Positions 57,603 to 64,000 of a stretch of DNA of 64,000 nucleotides are shown one piece after another. Source of the DNA: CAWCPR01 sp963797475. Its GTDB lineage: Bacteria > Chloroflexota > Anaerolineae > Anaerolineales > UBA4823. How positions within the stretch are numbered: the first letter of the stretch is position 1; each line of letters begins with the position of its first letter. Location: assembly GCA_963797475.1 (NCBI GenBank), contig CAWCPR010000001.1, positions 1-64,000 on the forward strand, written 5' to 3'. Under the pieces are notes generated by a model. That model was not told where the DNA came from, ran no database searches, and was given only the letters and a program-made list of their open reading frames with translations. The position numbers and the translations under genes were made by a program.

Positions 57603-58111
57603 GGACGCTGATAACGCGGAAGGACACGGAATTGATTTAATGAATGAGCGCTCATCACAAGTGACATATCAAACTCTAAAACACCAGGATATTACCGAAA
57701 AGATACTGCATGCATTCTTAAAAATCGTTTACCCGCAGTTAGGATATGGCTTTTTGGAAAAGGTGTATGAAAATTCGATGCGGATTTCGCTTCAAGCCTT
57801 GGGATTGAACGTTTTACAACAAGAAAGGATCGCTGTCAATTTTCATGGACAAATCGTCGGGGAATATTATGCCGACCTATTGGTTGAAAAAGCCGTTTTG
57901 GTGGAACTCAAGGCGGCGCCTCGAATCTTGAGCGAGTATGAAGCTCAATTATTGAATTATTTGCGAGCGACGCCATATGAAGTCGGACTTTTACTCAACT
58001 TCGGTCCAAAACCTGAATTTCGTCGTAAAGTGTTTGATAATGAACGCAAGTCCATTACCTGGTCATGAAAGGTATAGAAAAGACTGTGTTTTTCCGCGTT
58101 AATCCGCGTCC
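57603..58111. repeat. Inverted repeats around the GxxExxY gene
   Basis: Left GGACGCTGATAACGCGGA (57603-57620) and right, on the opposite strand, GGACGCGGATTAACGCGGA (58111-58093): one mismatch and one gap. The gene with its own flanks is thus a compact 0.5 kb cassette. Confidence 0.6.
57640..58068 (+). CDS. GxxExxY protein (PD-(D/E)XK nuclease-like)
   Basis: A 142-residue protein with the signature GYGFLEKVYENSM (GxxExxY) and the core EYYADLLVEKAVLVELKAAP, which resembles the D-(x)-ExK active site of PD-(D/E)XK nucleases. Members are found as scattered cassettes. Here the gene is bracketed by imperfect inverted repeats of about 19 bases (57603-57620 and 58093-58111). Codon use is AT-rich relative to neighbours, supporting horizontal transfer. 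Confidence 0.88.
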   Translation: MNERSSQVTYQTLKHQDITEKILHAFLKIVYPQLGYGFLEKVYENSMRISLQALGLNVLQQERIAVNFHGQIVGEYYADLLVEKAVLVELKAAPRILSEYEAQLLNYLRATPYEVGLLLNFGPKPEFRRKVFDNERKSITWS

Positions 58112-58173
58112 AATACGTTCCAAAGCTGTTCAGAAATAAAGGCAGCATTCCTTGCGATGGTGGAGAACCTTCA

Positions 58174-58884
58174 ATGGACATCCTGGACAATATCCCGCAA
58201 GAGGAGCTTGCCAAATTCAACGACCTGATCCGCATCTACCAGACCGGCGAGGAGATTTTGACCGAGGGTGAGGCCTGGAACAACAGCCTGTACGTGCTGC
58301 GCGTCGGGCGGGTCGACATTTACCGCCAGATGCGCGGCGCCGAGCAATTGATCACCCAGATTGAAGCGGTGAACATCTTCGGCGAGATGGAGCTGGTGCT
58401 GGGCGGGCTGCGCCTGGCGACGATCAAGGCCCACACGGAAGTGCTCACTTACAAGCTCCCCAGCCCCGACCTGCACGCCTTGATCGCCAACCCGATTTGG
58501 GGGAACAAGCTGATCAACCGCCTGTGCACGGATATCAAGATCTTTTCCGATATAACCAGGGGTTTGGAAGAGAAGAACGCGCTCCTGGAAGACCGGTTGG
58601 AAGAGGTCCTGCAAAACAGCGGGCTGCTGTACGCCGCCCTGGAAATCCTGCAAAGCAAGGCGATCATGGATAGTTCGGTGAAATCGCGGGCCTGGTATTA
58701 CCTGGTGGACACGGACAGCCTGGTGAAAAATTATCTGCAGGCGAAAATGCCGGAGATTACCAAGCGGATCGCCAAATTTAGAGATTCGGCGCTGGAAAAG
58801 CTAGATGAAGAGGGCTTCCTGCCCGTTAAACTGAAAGAGCTTTTTCTCAGCAACCATGACGACCAGCGGGCGAACAAGGAATGA
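58174..58884 (+). CDS. Cyclic-nucleotide-binding domain protein
   Basis: A 236-residue cytoplasmic protein. Residues about 10-125 are a cNMP-binding beta-roll (IYQTGEEILTEGEAWNNSLY VLRVGRVDIYRQMRG, AVNIFGEMELVLGGLRLATI KAHTEVLTYKL). The GE(M)xL phosphate-binding cassette lacks the usual RxA arginine (RLATIKA is close), so ligand binding is uncertain. The remainder is helical with coiled coil (GLEEKNALLEDRLEEVLQ). No DNA-binding domain is present, so it is not a CRP-type regulator. Possibly a sensor or scaffold. Confidence 0.82.
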   Translation: MDILDNIPQEELAKFNDLIRIYQTGEEILTEGEAWNNSLYVLRVGRVDIYRQMRGAEQLITQIEAVNIFGEMELVLGGLRLATIKAHTEVLTYKLPSPDLHALIANPIWGNKLINRLCTDIKIFSDITRGLEEKNALLEDRLEEVLQNSGLLYAALEILQSKAIMDSSVKSRAWYYLVDTDSLVKNYLQAKMPEITKRIAKFRDSALEKLDEEGFLPVKLKELFLSNHDDQRANKE

Positions 58885-58979
58885 GCCAGGCGCAAGCCTG
58901 AACGCCAAACCCGCCGGCATGCGAACGATAGACGTCTATACGAAACCGCCCATAATTTAACACATGAGGAGGCAATCGA

Positions 58980-61160
58980 ATGACTGCGGTCAACACCCAT
59001 TTCTCTCCCCAGGACAACGGCTTTCACTTCATCAATCGCTTTGAATTCAAATTCCCGGTGAAGTTCAAGCTGCCATTCGCCGGCGAAGTGAACCTGAGCG
59101 ACGTCGTTTACGGCCTGTGCGGCGGGATGTGCTTCAGCGCCCTGGACTACTACAACGCTTCCAGGCCGGCGCCCAGCGTCTCCCAGGTCGACCAGATCGA
59201 CGCCAGCCTGTTCGCTTACCTGTGCGACCGCCAGCTCGACAGCCTGAGCATCCCGACCCTGCTCAAGGTGTTCCAGTGGATGCTGAGCGACGAGCGGGAT
59301 AACGGCCTGCGCCTGGCGCGCTACGAAGTCCCCAAGCTGCGCCGCATGTTGGACAAGGATTCCCCGGCGGTGCTGGCCTTGATCCGGGTCAAAGGGCTGA
59401 GCGACCCGACCCACAACCACCAGGTTGTGGCGATCGGGTATGATTACGACCCCGCCAGCCGGCGCATGACCATCGCCCTGTACGACCCCAACCACCCGGG
59501 CGAGAGCCCCAGCCTGCAGCTCGACCTGAGCAACCCCGGCCAGGGCGTCGCCATCAGCCAATCCACCGGCGAGTTCCTGCGCGGTTTCTTCCTCATCGAC
59601 TACAAAGCGCAGCTTGCTGTACCGCTGGCGCTGCAGCCGCAAGCAGCCGCCGGAGCGGAGGCCGCCTTCGCCGACCTGTCCTTCGGCGCGCCGGTCTTTT
59701 CCTTGCGCTGGCCGGTCGACAGCCACCGGGTGAACCAGTACTTCGGCGAGAACCCCGAGACGTACAAGCCGTTTCACCTGCCCGGCCACGAGGGCGTTGA
59801 CCTGTTTGCCCTGAACGGCGCAAACGTGTACGCGGCTGCGGATGGGGATGTCTACCAGGCCAGCCACCCCAAGGATCACCCCTATGGGCTGCACGTCCGC
59901 ATCAAGCACGTGGTCGACGGGCGCACTTACCACACCGTCTACGCCCACCTGCAGGAGACGCACGTGAAAGTTGGCCAGAAGGTCGCCGCCGGCGATTTGA
60001 TCGGCCAGGCAGATAACACCGGCAACTCATTCGGCTCGCACCTGCACCTGACCCTTAAAATCGACGGCGAGCAAACCCCCGGCTACCCGGCCGGGATCGT
60101 GGATCCCTGGCCTTACCTGCAGGCCTCGTCCGTCACGCCGCCCCCGCCGCCGATCATCCCCGACCCGCCCGACGAGCCCCTGCCGCCCGCCAGCGGGATC
60201 ACGGTTTACACTGTGGGGGCGATCAACCTGCGCGCCCGGCCTACGACCGACGCCAACATCCGCGGCGGCCTGCCGGCCGGCGAAGCCCTGAGCGTCCTGG
60301 GCGACGCCGCCGCGGCGCGGGCCAAGATCGGAAAGGACGGCGAATGGCTGCAGGTGCAGACCGCCGGCGGCCTGCCCGGTTATGTGGCGGCCTGGCTGGT
60401 ACAAACCATCGACCAGGCCTTCCCGCCCAGCGACCTGGTGATCTATCCGAACGACTTCGTCAACCTGCGCGGCGGGCCGGCGACCGCGTTCGACCTGCTG
60501 GCGACCCTGACCCTGGACCAGCCGCTGACCGTCCTGGGCGACGCCGATAACGCCCGCGCCAAGATCGGCAGGATGGGCGAATGGCTGCAAGTGCAGACCG
60601 AGCAGGGCCAGCACGGCTTCGTCGCCGCCTGGCTGGTGCACAGCACAGCCCAAACCCTGCCTGACAGCGGACTGAGCGTGGTCCCAACCCTCATCTTGAA
60701 CGTGCGGGCGCGGCCGACCACCGACGCCAACATCCTGACGGTGGTCTCGCCCGGAGATTCGCTGGCGGTTCTGGGAGATAAGGACCTGGCGAGCTCGCGG
60801 ATCGGGCAACAGGACCAATGGCTGAACGTGAAAACGCCGGATGGCTTCAGCGGTTTTGTGGCCGCCTGGCTGGTGCAGCCGGCCCAGGCGGCGCCTTCCA
60901 GGAAGCCGCCGGCCCCAGCACCGGTCCCCAGCGGCCTGGCGGTGTACCCGATCGCCGACCTGAACGTGCGCGCCCAGGCCAGCATCAACTCGCCGCGCGT
61001 CAGCGGCGCATTTCGTAACGTCCCCCTGAACGTGGTCGAGCCCGACCTGGCCGCGGCGAAAGCCAAGATCGGCAAGACGGATGAATGGCTGCACGTGCAG
61101 CTCCCGGATGGGTCACGCGGCTGGGCCGCCGCCTGGTACCTGAGTGCCAAGCCGGTTTAA
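58980..61160 (+). CDS. Multidomain protein: papain-like domain, M23 peptidase, SH3b repeats
   Basis: A 726-residue protein. Residues 1-220: papain-like region with VVYGLCGGMCFSALDYYNA (Cys47/Cys51) and SDPTHNHQVVAIGYDYD plus YDPNHPG, fitting a Cys-His-Asp/Asn site. Residues about 235-385: M23/LytM zinc peptidase with HEGVDLFALNG (HxxxD), HTVYAHL and GSHLHLTLKI (HxH). Then four SH3b domains (NLRARPTTDANI..., NLRGGP..., NVRARPTTDANI..., NVRAQAS...) for cell-wall binding. No N-terminal signal peptide is visible. Wall hydrolysis or a secreted lysin is inferred. AGGAGG precedes the ATG by six bases. Confidence 0.87.
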   Translation: MTAVNTHFSPQDNGFHFINRFEFKFPVKFKLPFAGEVNLSDVVYGLCGGMCFSALDYYNASRPAPSVSQVDQIDASLFAYLCDRQLDSLSIPTLLKVFQWMLSDERDNGLRLARYEVPKLRRMLDKDSPAVLALIRVKGLSDPTHNHQVVAIGYDYDPASRRMTIALYDPNHPGESPSLQLDLSNPGQGVAISQSTGEFLRGFFLIDYKAQLAVPLALQPQAAAGAEAAFADLSFGAPVFSLRWPVDSHRVNQYFGENPETYKPFHLPGHEGVDLFALNGANVYAAADGDVYQASHPKDHPYGLHVRIKHVVDGRTYHTVYAHLQETHVKVGQKVAAGDLIGQADNTGNSFGSHLHLTLKIDGEQTPGYPAGIVDPWPYLQASSVTPPPPPIIPDPPDEPLPPASGITVYTVGAINLRARPTTDANIRGGLPAGEALSVLGDAAAARAKIGKDGEWLQVQTAGGLPGYVAAWLVQTIDQAFPPSDLVIYPNDFVNLRGGPATAFDLLATLTLDQPLTVLGDADNARAKIGRMGEWLQVQTEQGQHGFVAAWLVHSTAQTLPDSGLSVVPTLILNVRARPTTDANILTVVSPGDSLAVLGDKDLASSRIGQQDQWLNVKTPDGFSGFVAAWLVQPAQAAPSRKPPAPAPVPSGLAVYPIADLNVRAQASINSPRVSGAFRNVPLNVVEPDLAAAKAKIGKTDEWLHVQLPDGSRGWAAAWYLSAKPV

Positions 61161-61287
61161 CCATAAGAGCGGTTAGGGGCGTTGGCCGCGCCCTTGCCCC
61201 CAACCGCTGGTCTTCGCCCAACTGCCCGGTTTTATCTCGGTCCTTTGCGTCTTTGAACCTCCACCAGGCCTGACCTGTAAATATGTT

Positions 61288-62403
61288 ATGGCCCACACGC
61301 TCGGGATCACCGCTCGGAAAATTCGTCGCCTGGGATGCTTGTGCCTGGGTTTGATTGTGTTAGCGAGCTGCATTTCAGCCCCGCCAACTCCGCAAATTTC
61401 ACGCACCCCGCACATCACCATCAAAATCAACGGCACGCCGGTGAGCTCGCTGGACGGCACGCCTTTGCCAATCAGCACCCCCCTGCCAGAGGCAGGGTCG
61501 AAGGTTTCCGCCGGCCGATCGCCGCTGGATCCGCCCGGGGAAGTCAGGATGGGTTCGGCAACGGTCTCGGCACCTATGCTGGACAACCACGGGCTGCCGG
61601 CGGTCGAAGTTCTCATCAATGGCTCCGGGCCATATCGCTTCGTCGTGGATTGGGGGGCCAATATCTTCGCCGCCTCGCCCGAATTGGCGAGTAAGCTCAA
61701 CCTCCCAATCCTGGGCGTGGATAGCATGGGCAATCAAAATGCGCAGGTAACCTCACTTGCCATTGGAGATGCCGAGTTTCGTGACCTGACGGTCGTCCTG
61801 GATCCCTTTTTCAGCCAAATGGATGAAGACGGTGTGCTGGGCCGCAACATCTATGCGAACCTGCTGATCACCCTGGATTATCCCGCTCAGCGCATCATTC
61901 TGGAGCAAGGGTCGCTTCCTGCGCCGAATGGACAGGATCTGTTGGCTTACCAGCCCTCCGAAGGCGGCGCGCCCATGCTGCCGGTCGAGATTGAAGGGCA
62001 GCGTTTCCCGGTTGTGCTGGATACCGGCGCGGCTCGCGGGCTGATCTTGCCGGCTGCAAAGGCGGCGCAATTCTCTTTTATGGTTGGTCCAATCCCCGGC
62101 GGGACAGCCATCGGCCCGCAGCTAGGCGCGGCGGACACTCAGGTGGGCCGGTTGTCTGAGGACCTTCACTTCGGGGCATACACAATCTCTCAGCCGTTGG
62201 TAGATATTTTAGACCGCTCCGAAGCGCTGCTGGGCAGCGGGCTGCTGAGGTACTTTTCGGTGACGCTCGACCAGGAAAACCAGACCCTGCGGATCCGTCG
62301 TGATCAAGCAGGGCCAATCATAATCCCGCCCGCGCCGTGGGAAACGCCAGCGCCGGACGTAGCTGCGGGCGGCTTTCACTCTCCCAGCCTGGCGGCTGAT
62401 TAA
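61288..62403 (+). CDS. Aspartyl-protease-like lipoprotein (two retropepsin-like domains)
   Basis: A 371-residue lipoprotein; lipobox in LIVLASCISA. Two tandem retropepsin-like beta domains: the first carries RFVVDWGANIFAASPELA (DTG replaced by DWG), the second FPVVLDTGAARGLILPA (intact DTGA) with later GSGLLRYFSVTLD. DGVLGRNIYANLLITLDYPA is the typical flap/end of the first domain. As a tandem with one intact motif it may be a single-chain pseudo-dimer with altered catalysis, or only bind peptides. Located on the outer face of the membrane. Confidence 0.8.
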   Translation: MAHTLGITARKIRRLGCLCLGLIVLASCISAPPTPQISRTPHITIKINGTPVSSLDGTPLPISTPLPEAGSKVSAGRSPLDPPGEVRMGSATVSAPMLDNHGLPAVEVLINGSGPYRFVVDWGANIFAASPELASKLNLPILGVDSMGNQNAQVTSLAIGDAEFRDLTVVLDPFFSQMDEDGVLGRNIYANLLITLDYPAQRIILEQGSLPAPNGQDLLAYQPSEGGAPMLPVEIEGQRFPVVLDTGAARGLILPAAKAAQFSFMVGPIPGGTAIGPQLGAADTQVGRLSEDLHFGAYTISQPLVDILDRSEALLGSGLLRYFSVTLDQENQTLRIRRDQAGPIIIPPAPWETPAPDVAAGGFHSPSLAAD

Positions 62404-62419
62404 GATCTGGCAGGTCGCC

Positions 62420-62725
62420 TCAACCGCCAGCCTCGTACTCGATGGTGTAAAACTCTTTGTAGCCTGAATCGATGTATTCGGCCATGGGATCTCTCTGCTC
62501 TGAAACTTCCTGGTTCTTGAACATCGCCTGAAGGCCTTCCCAATAAGAGTCCAGGCTTTCGGCTTTGGTCTCCAGGACCAGCGTGAAATTCTTCCCGCTG
62601 ATGTCCGTGAGTATGCGGGAGATGTTGGTTGCGCTACGGACGTCTTCCGGTATGGAATTGAAATACGCCAACAATTTGTCCATACAACCGTACTTGACCT
62701 GGAATACCTGGCGAACGAGTATCAT
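62420..62725 (-). CDS. Small ferredoxin-fold (Dabb/ABM/NIPSNAP-like) protein
   Basis: A 101-residue protein MILVRQVFQVKYGCMDKLLA YFNSIPEDVRSATNISRILT DISGKNFTLVLETKAESLDS YWE. The alternating pattern with a first strand VRQVFQVKYG, a helix and VLETK resembles dimeric alpha-beta-barrel proteins such as antibiotic-biosynthesis monooxygenases or NIPSNAP. AGGAGATAAAA precedes the ATG. Role unknown. Confidence 0.7.
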   Translation of the reverse strand: MILVRQVFQVKYGCMDKLLAYFNSIPEDVRSATNISRILTDISGKNFTLVLETKAESLDSYWEGLQAMFKNQEVSEQRDPMAEYIDSGYKEFYTIEYEAGG

Positions 62726-62752
62726 TTTTATCTCCTATAGAAATTAACAGGC

Positions 62753-62999
62753 TTGTGGGCGACGGGCGCAAGAGCGACGGGCACAAGGCCCTATGCTACC
62801 GGGACGATGGGACGCCGACGGGCACATGTAGCATAGCCCCTTGTGGGCGACGGACACATGTAGCATAGCCCCTGTGGGCGTTAGAGCCCCTTGTGGGCGA
62901 CGGACACATGTAGCAAAGCCCCTTGTGGGCGACGGACACATGTAGCATAGCCCCTTGTGGGCGACGGACACAAGCGACGGGCACAAGGCCCTATGCTAC
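62753..62999 (+). repeat. GTAGCATAG-family palindromes (dense array)
   Basis: Five to six repeats of GTAGCATAGCCCCTTGTGGG CGACGGACACAT with inverted CAAGGCCCTATGCTAC at both ends. The last CTAC (62996-62999) provides, on the minus strand, the stop codon of the HEAT-repeat gene. Confidence 0.85.
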
Positions 63000-64000
63000 G
63001 ATACTGGTGCGAAACCGGCGCTGTTGATTTCTTCGCTGGTCCAATAGAAGGCTTCCTCCAGCTCCGGGTTCCAATTCTCGCGCTGGCGGCGCAGGCGGTT
63101 GAGCGAATCCAGGTCGCCGATACGCGCCAGAGCCTCGATGGCTTTGCGCCGCAGGTAGGTGATATCCGTTACAACCGGGTTGGCGCCTAAAACGACGCCG
63201 TGCAAATCCCCGGCGGCAATCTGCTCGAACAGCTCTTTATAGCTGCGCCGGTTGAGCCAGCCCAAGGACTGGATGGCGTGCGCCTTGACGCCGATATCGC
63301 GAAACTCGTACAGGCAGCGATCCAGGAAATGGGCAGTGGTCGCATCTTGCGCCCGCACCTTGCCGATCAGGTAGGCCAGGCGCTCGTACCAGCGCGCCCG
63401 GCGGCGCCAGGCGCGCGCGTCGATGTTTAGCGTTTTGGCGACCGTCTCATCCAATAAGGGCAGGATCGCCCGGGCAACCACCTGGGCCGGGTCGACCAGG
63501 GCCAGGGCGTCCGTCACCGCCCAGCTCGTCTGCGACGGGGTATCCGGGTCCAGGAAGACCGAGACGAGGCAATCCACGGCCTCGTCGTTGTTGATCTCGC
63601 CCAGGGCAAAGGCAGCGATGGCCTGCGAGCCGGCTGCTTCCGAGCGCAGCCGCTTGCCCAGAGAAGCGGCGTCACGCACGCACCACAATTTCAGCACTCC
63701 AGCCAGCGTGGGACTGGCCTTCTGGATCTCCCGCTCGTAGCGCGGCATCATCCTCTGCAGGGCGTTGGCGGCAGCCATGCGCACACTGCTGTATTCAAAA
63801 GTCGGCAATCCCTGCCAGTCGGTGCGCACGCGCTCGAACGCCGCCCGGGCCAGGGCCGGGATGGTCTGAGGCCGCTGCAACTGGCCCAGCACCAGGGCGG
63901 CGCGCGCCCGGCGGGCCTCGCGCGGCTCGTTCGCCGTATCCAACTGGCGCACCAGGACGTCGAACACCTGGTTTTCCAGTTGCGGGTCGATCTGGCGGCC
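62996..64000 (-). CDS. HEAT-repeat-like protein (5' end beyond the window)
   Basis: At least 334 residues of alpha-helical repeats: ARRARAALVLGQLQRPQTIP ALARAAF, SQAIAAFALGEINNDEAVDC LVSVFLD, KAHAIQSLGWLNRRSYKELF, YLRRKAIEALARIGDLDSLN RLRRQ, as in HEAT/PBS-lyase-type scaffolds. The frame is open to the window edge, so an N-terminal domain may exist upstream (many such proteins carry a NACHT ATPase). The stop TAG lies in the GTAG foot of the palindromic array. Function is not clear from this part. Confidence 0.82.
   Translation of the reverse strand, partial: GRQIDPQLENQVFDVLVRQLDTANEPREARRARAALVLGQLQRPQTIPALARAAFERVRTDWQGLPTFEYSSVRMAAANALQRMMPRYEREIQKASPTLAGVLKLWCVRDAASLGKRLRSEAAGSQAIAAFALGEINNDEAVDCLVSVFLDPDTPSQTSWAVTDALALVDPAQVVARAILPLLDETVAKTLNIDARAWRRRARWYERLAYLIGKVRAQDATTAHFLDRCLYEFRDIGVKAHAIQSLGWLNRRSYKELFEQIAAGDLHGVVLGANPVVTDITYLRRKAIEALARIGDLDSLNRLRRQRENWNPELEEAFYWTSEEINSAGFAPVS

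Noticed and set aside
60027..61094. Minus-strand ORF of 355 codons opposite the SH3b repeats
   Set aside because: Repetitive only because the SH3b-coding DNA is repetitive.

Overview
The window looks like chromosomal DNA of an uncultured, GC-rich bacterium, most likely a member of the Chloroflexota (Anaerolineae-like). The main clue is four exported proteins that end in a short Tyr-Leu-Pro-(Leu/Val/Phe) tail near the stop codon (genes ending at 5378, 22625 and 29126, and the minus-strand gene with its stop at 32641). That tail is, from memory, common in secreted proteins of this phylum. Sco/PCuAC/CtaG copper genes, F420-type nitroreductase-like proteins and a MalT-like LuxR regulator are compatible with this. 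No rRNA, tRNA, ribosomal-protein or CRISPR locus was seen, so the assignment is an inference.

Layout. 0-16 kb: small accessory genes (HigBA-type and BrnTA toxin-antitoxin pairs, sterol desaturase, duplicated SnoaL/cupin cassette, LuxR-NB-ARC regulator, PAP2/haloperoxidase, NHL-repeat proteins) mixed with palindromic elements and gene relics. 16-23 kb: VOC protein, GT39-type membrane glycosyltransferase, small membrane proteins, exported beta-propeller and a broken Rieske-like lipoprotein. 23-32.6 kb: alcohol dehydrogenase with XRE and DUF2178, MazF-like toxin, SMP-30, beta-helix protein, nucleotidyltransferase, broken comB and methyltransferase genes, alpha/beta hydrolase. 32.6-46 kb: large CSLREA/PT-repeat protein, broken cytidine deaminase, SDR, DUF4160/DUF2442, TetR units, sco-PCuAC-ctaG, ankyrin protein, RAYT transposase, degenerate GGDEF regulator. 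46-50 kb: arrays of palindromes and an IS3 element sitting in a dead DUF433/DUF5615 pair. 50-64 kb: ordered housekeeping DNA with a SAM riboswitch-metY-metA unit, a marR-ABC-ABC operon, GxxExxY, a cyclic-nucleotide-binding protein, a papain-like/M23/SH3 protein, an aspartyl-protease-like lipoprotein and a HEAT-repeat protein.

The most striking theme is the non-coding fraction. Four unrelated families of palindromes recur at many sites. Every family opens with GTAG and closes with CTAC, and one family flanks an intact REP-associated tyrosine transposase (RAYT, 42421-42942). A second family carries, between its palindromes, in-frame remains of another RAYT. In five places the TAG of a GTAG foot is the stop codon of the adjacent reading frame. 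Together with about 20 gene relics this points to a very active REP/RAYT-like system and continuous gene turnover.

Functionally coherent units are: SAM-I riboswitch, terminator, O-acetylhomoserine sulfhydrylase and an acetyl-type MetA; the MarR-controlled heterodimeric ABC exporter; the Cu(A)/Cu(B) assembly trio; and autoregulated toxin-antitoxin operons with operators inside their promoters and almost no 5' leader.
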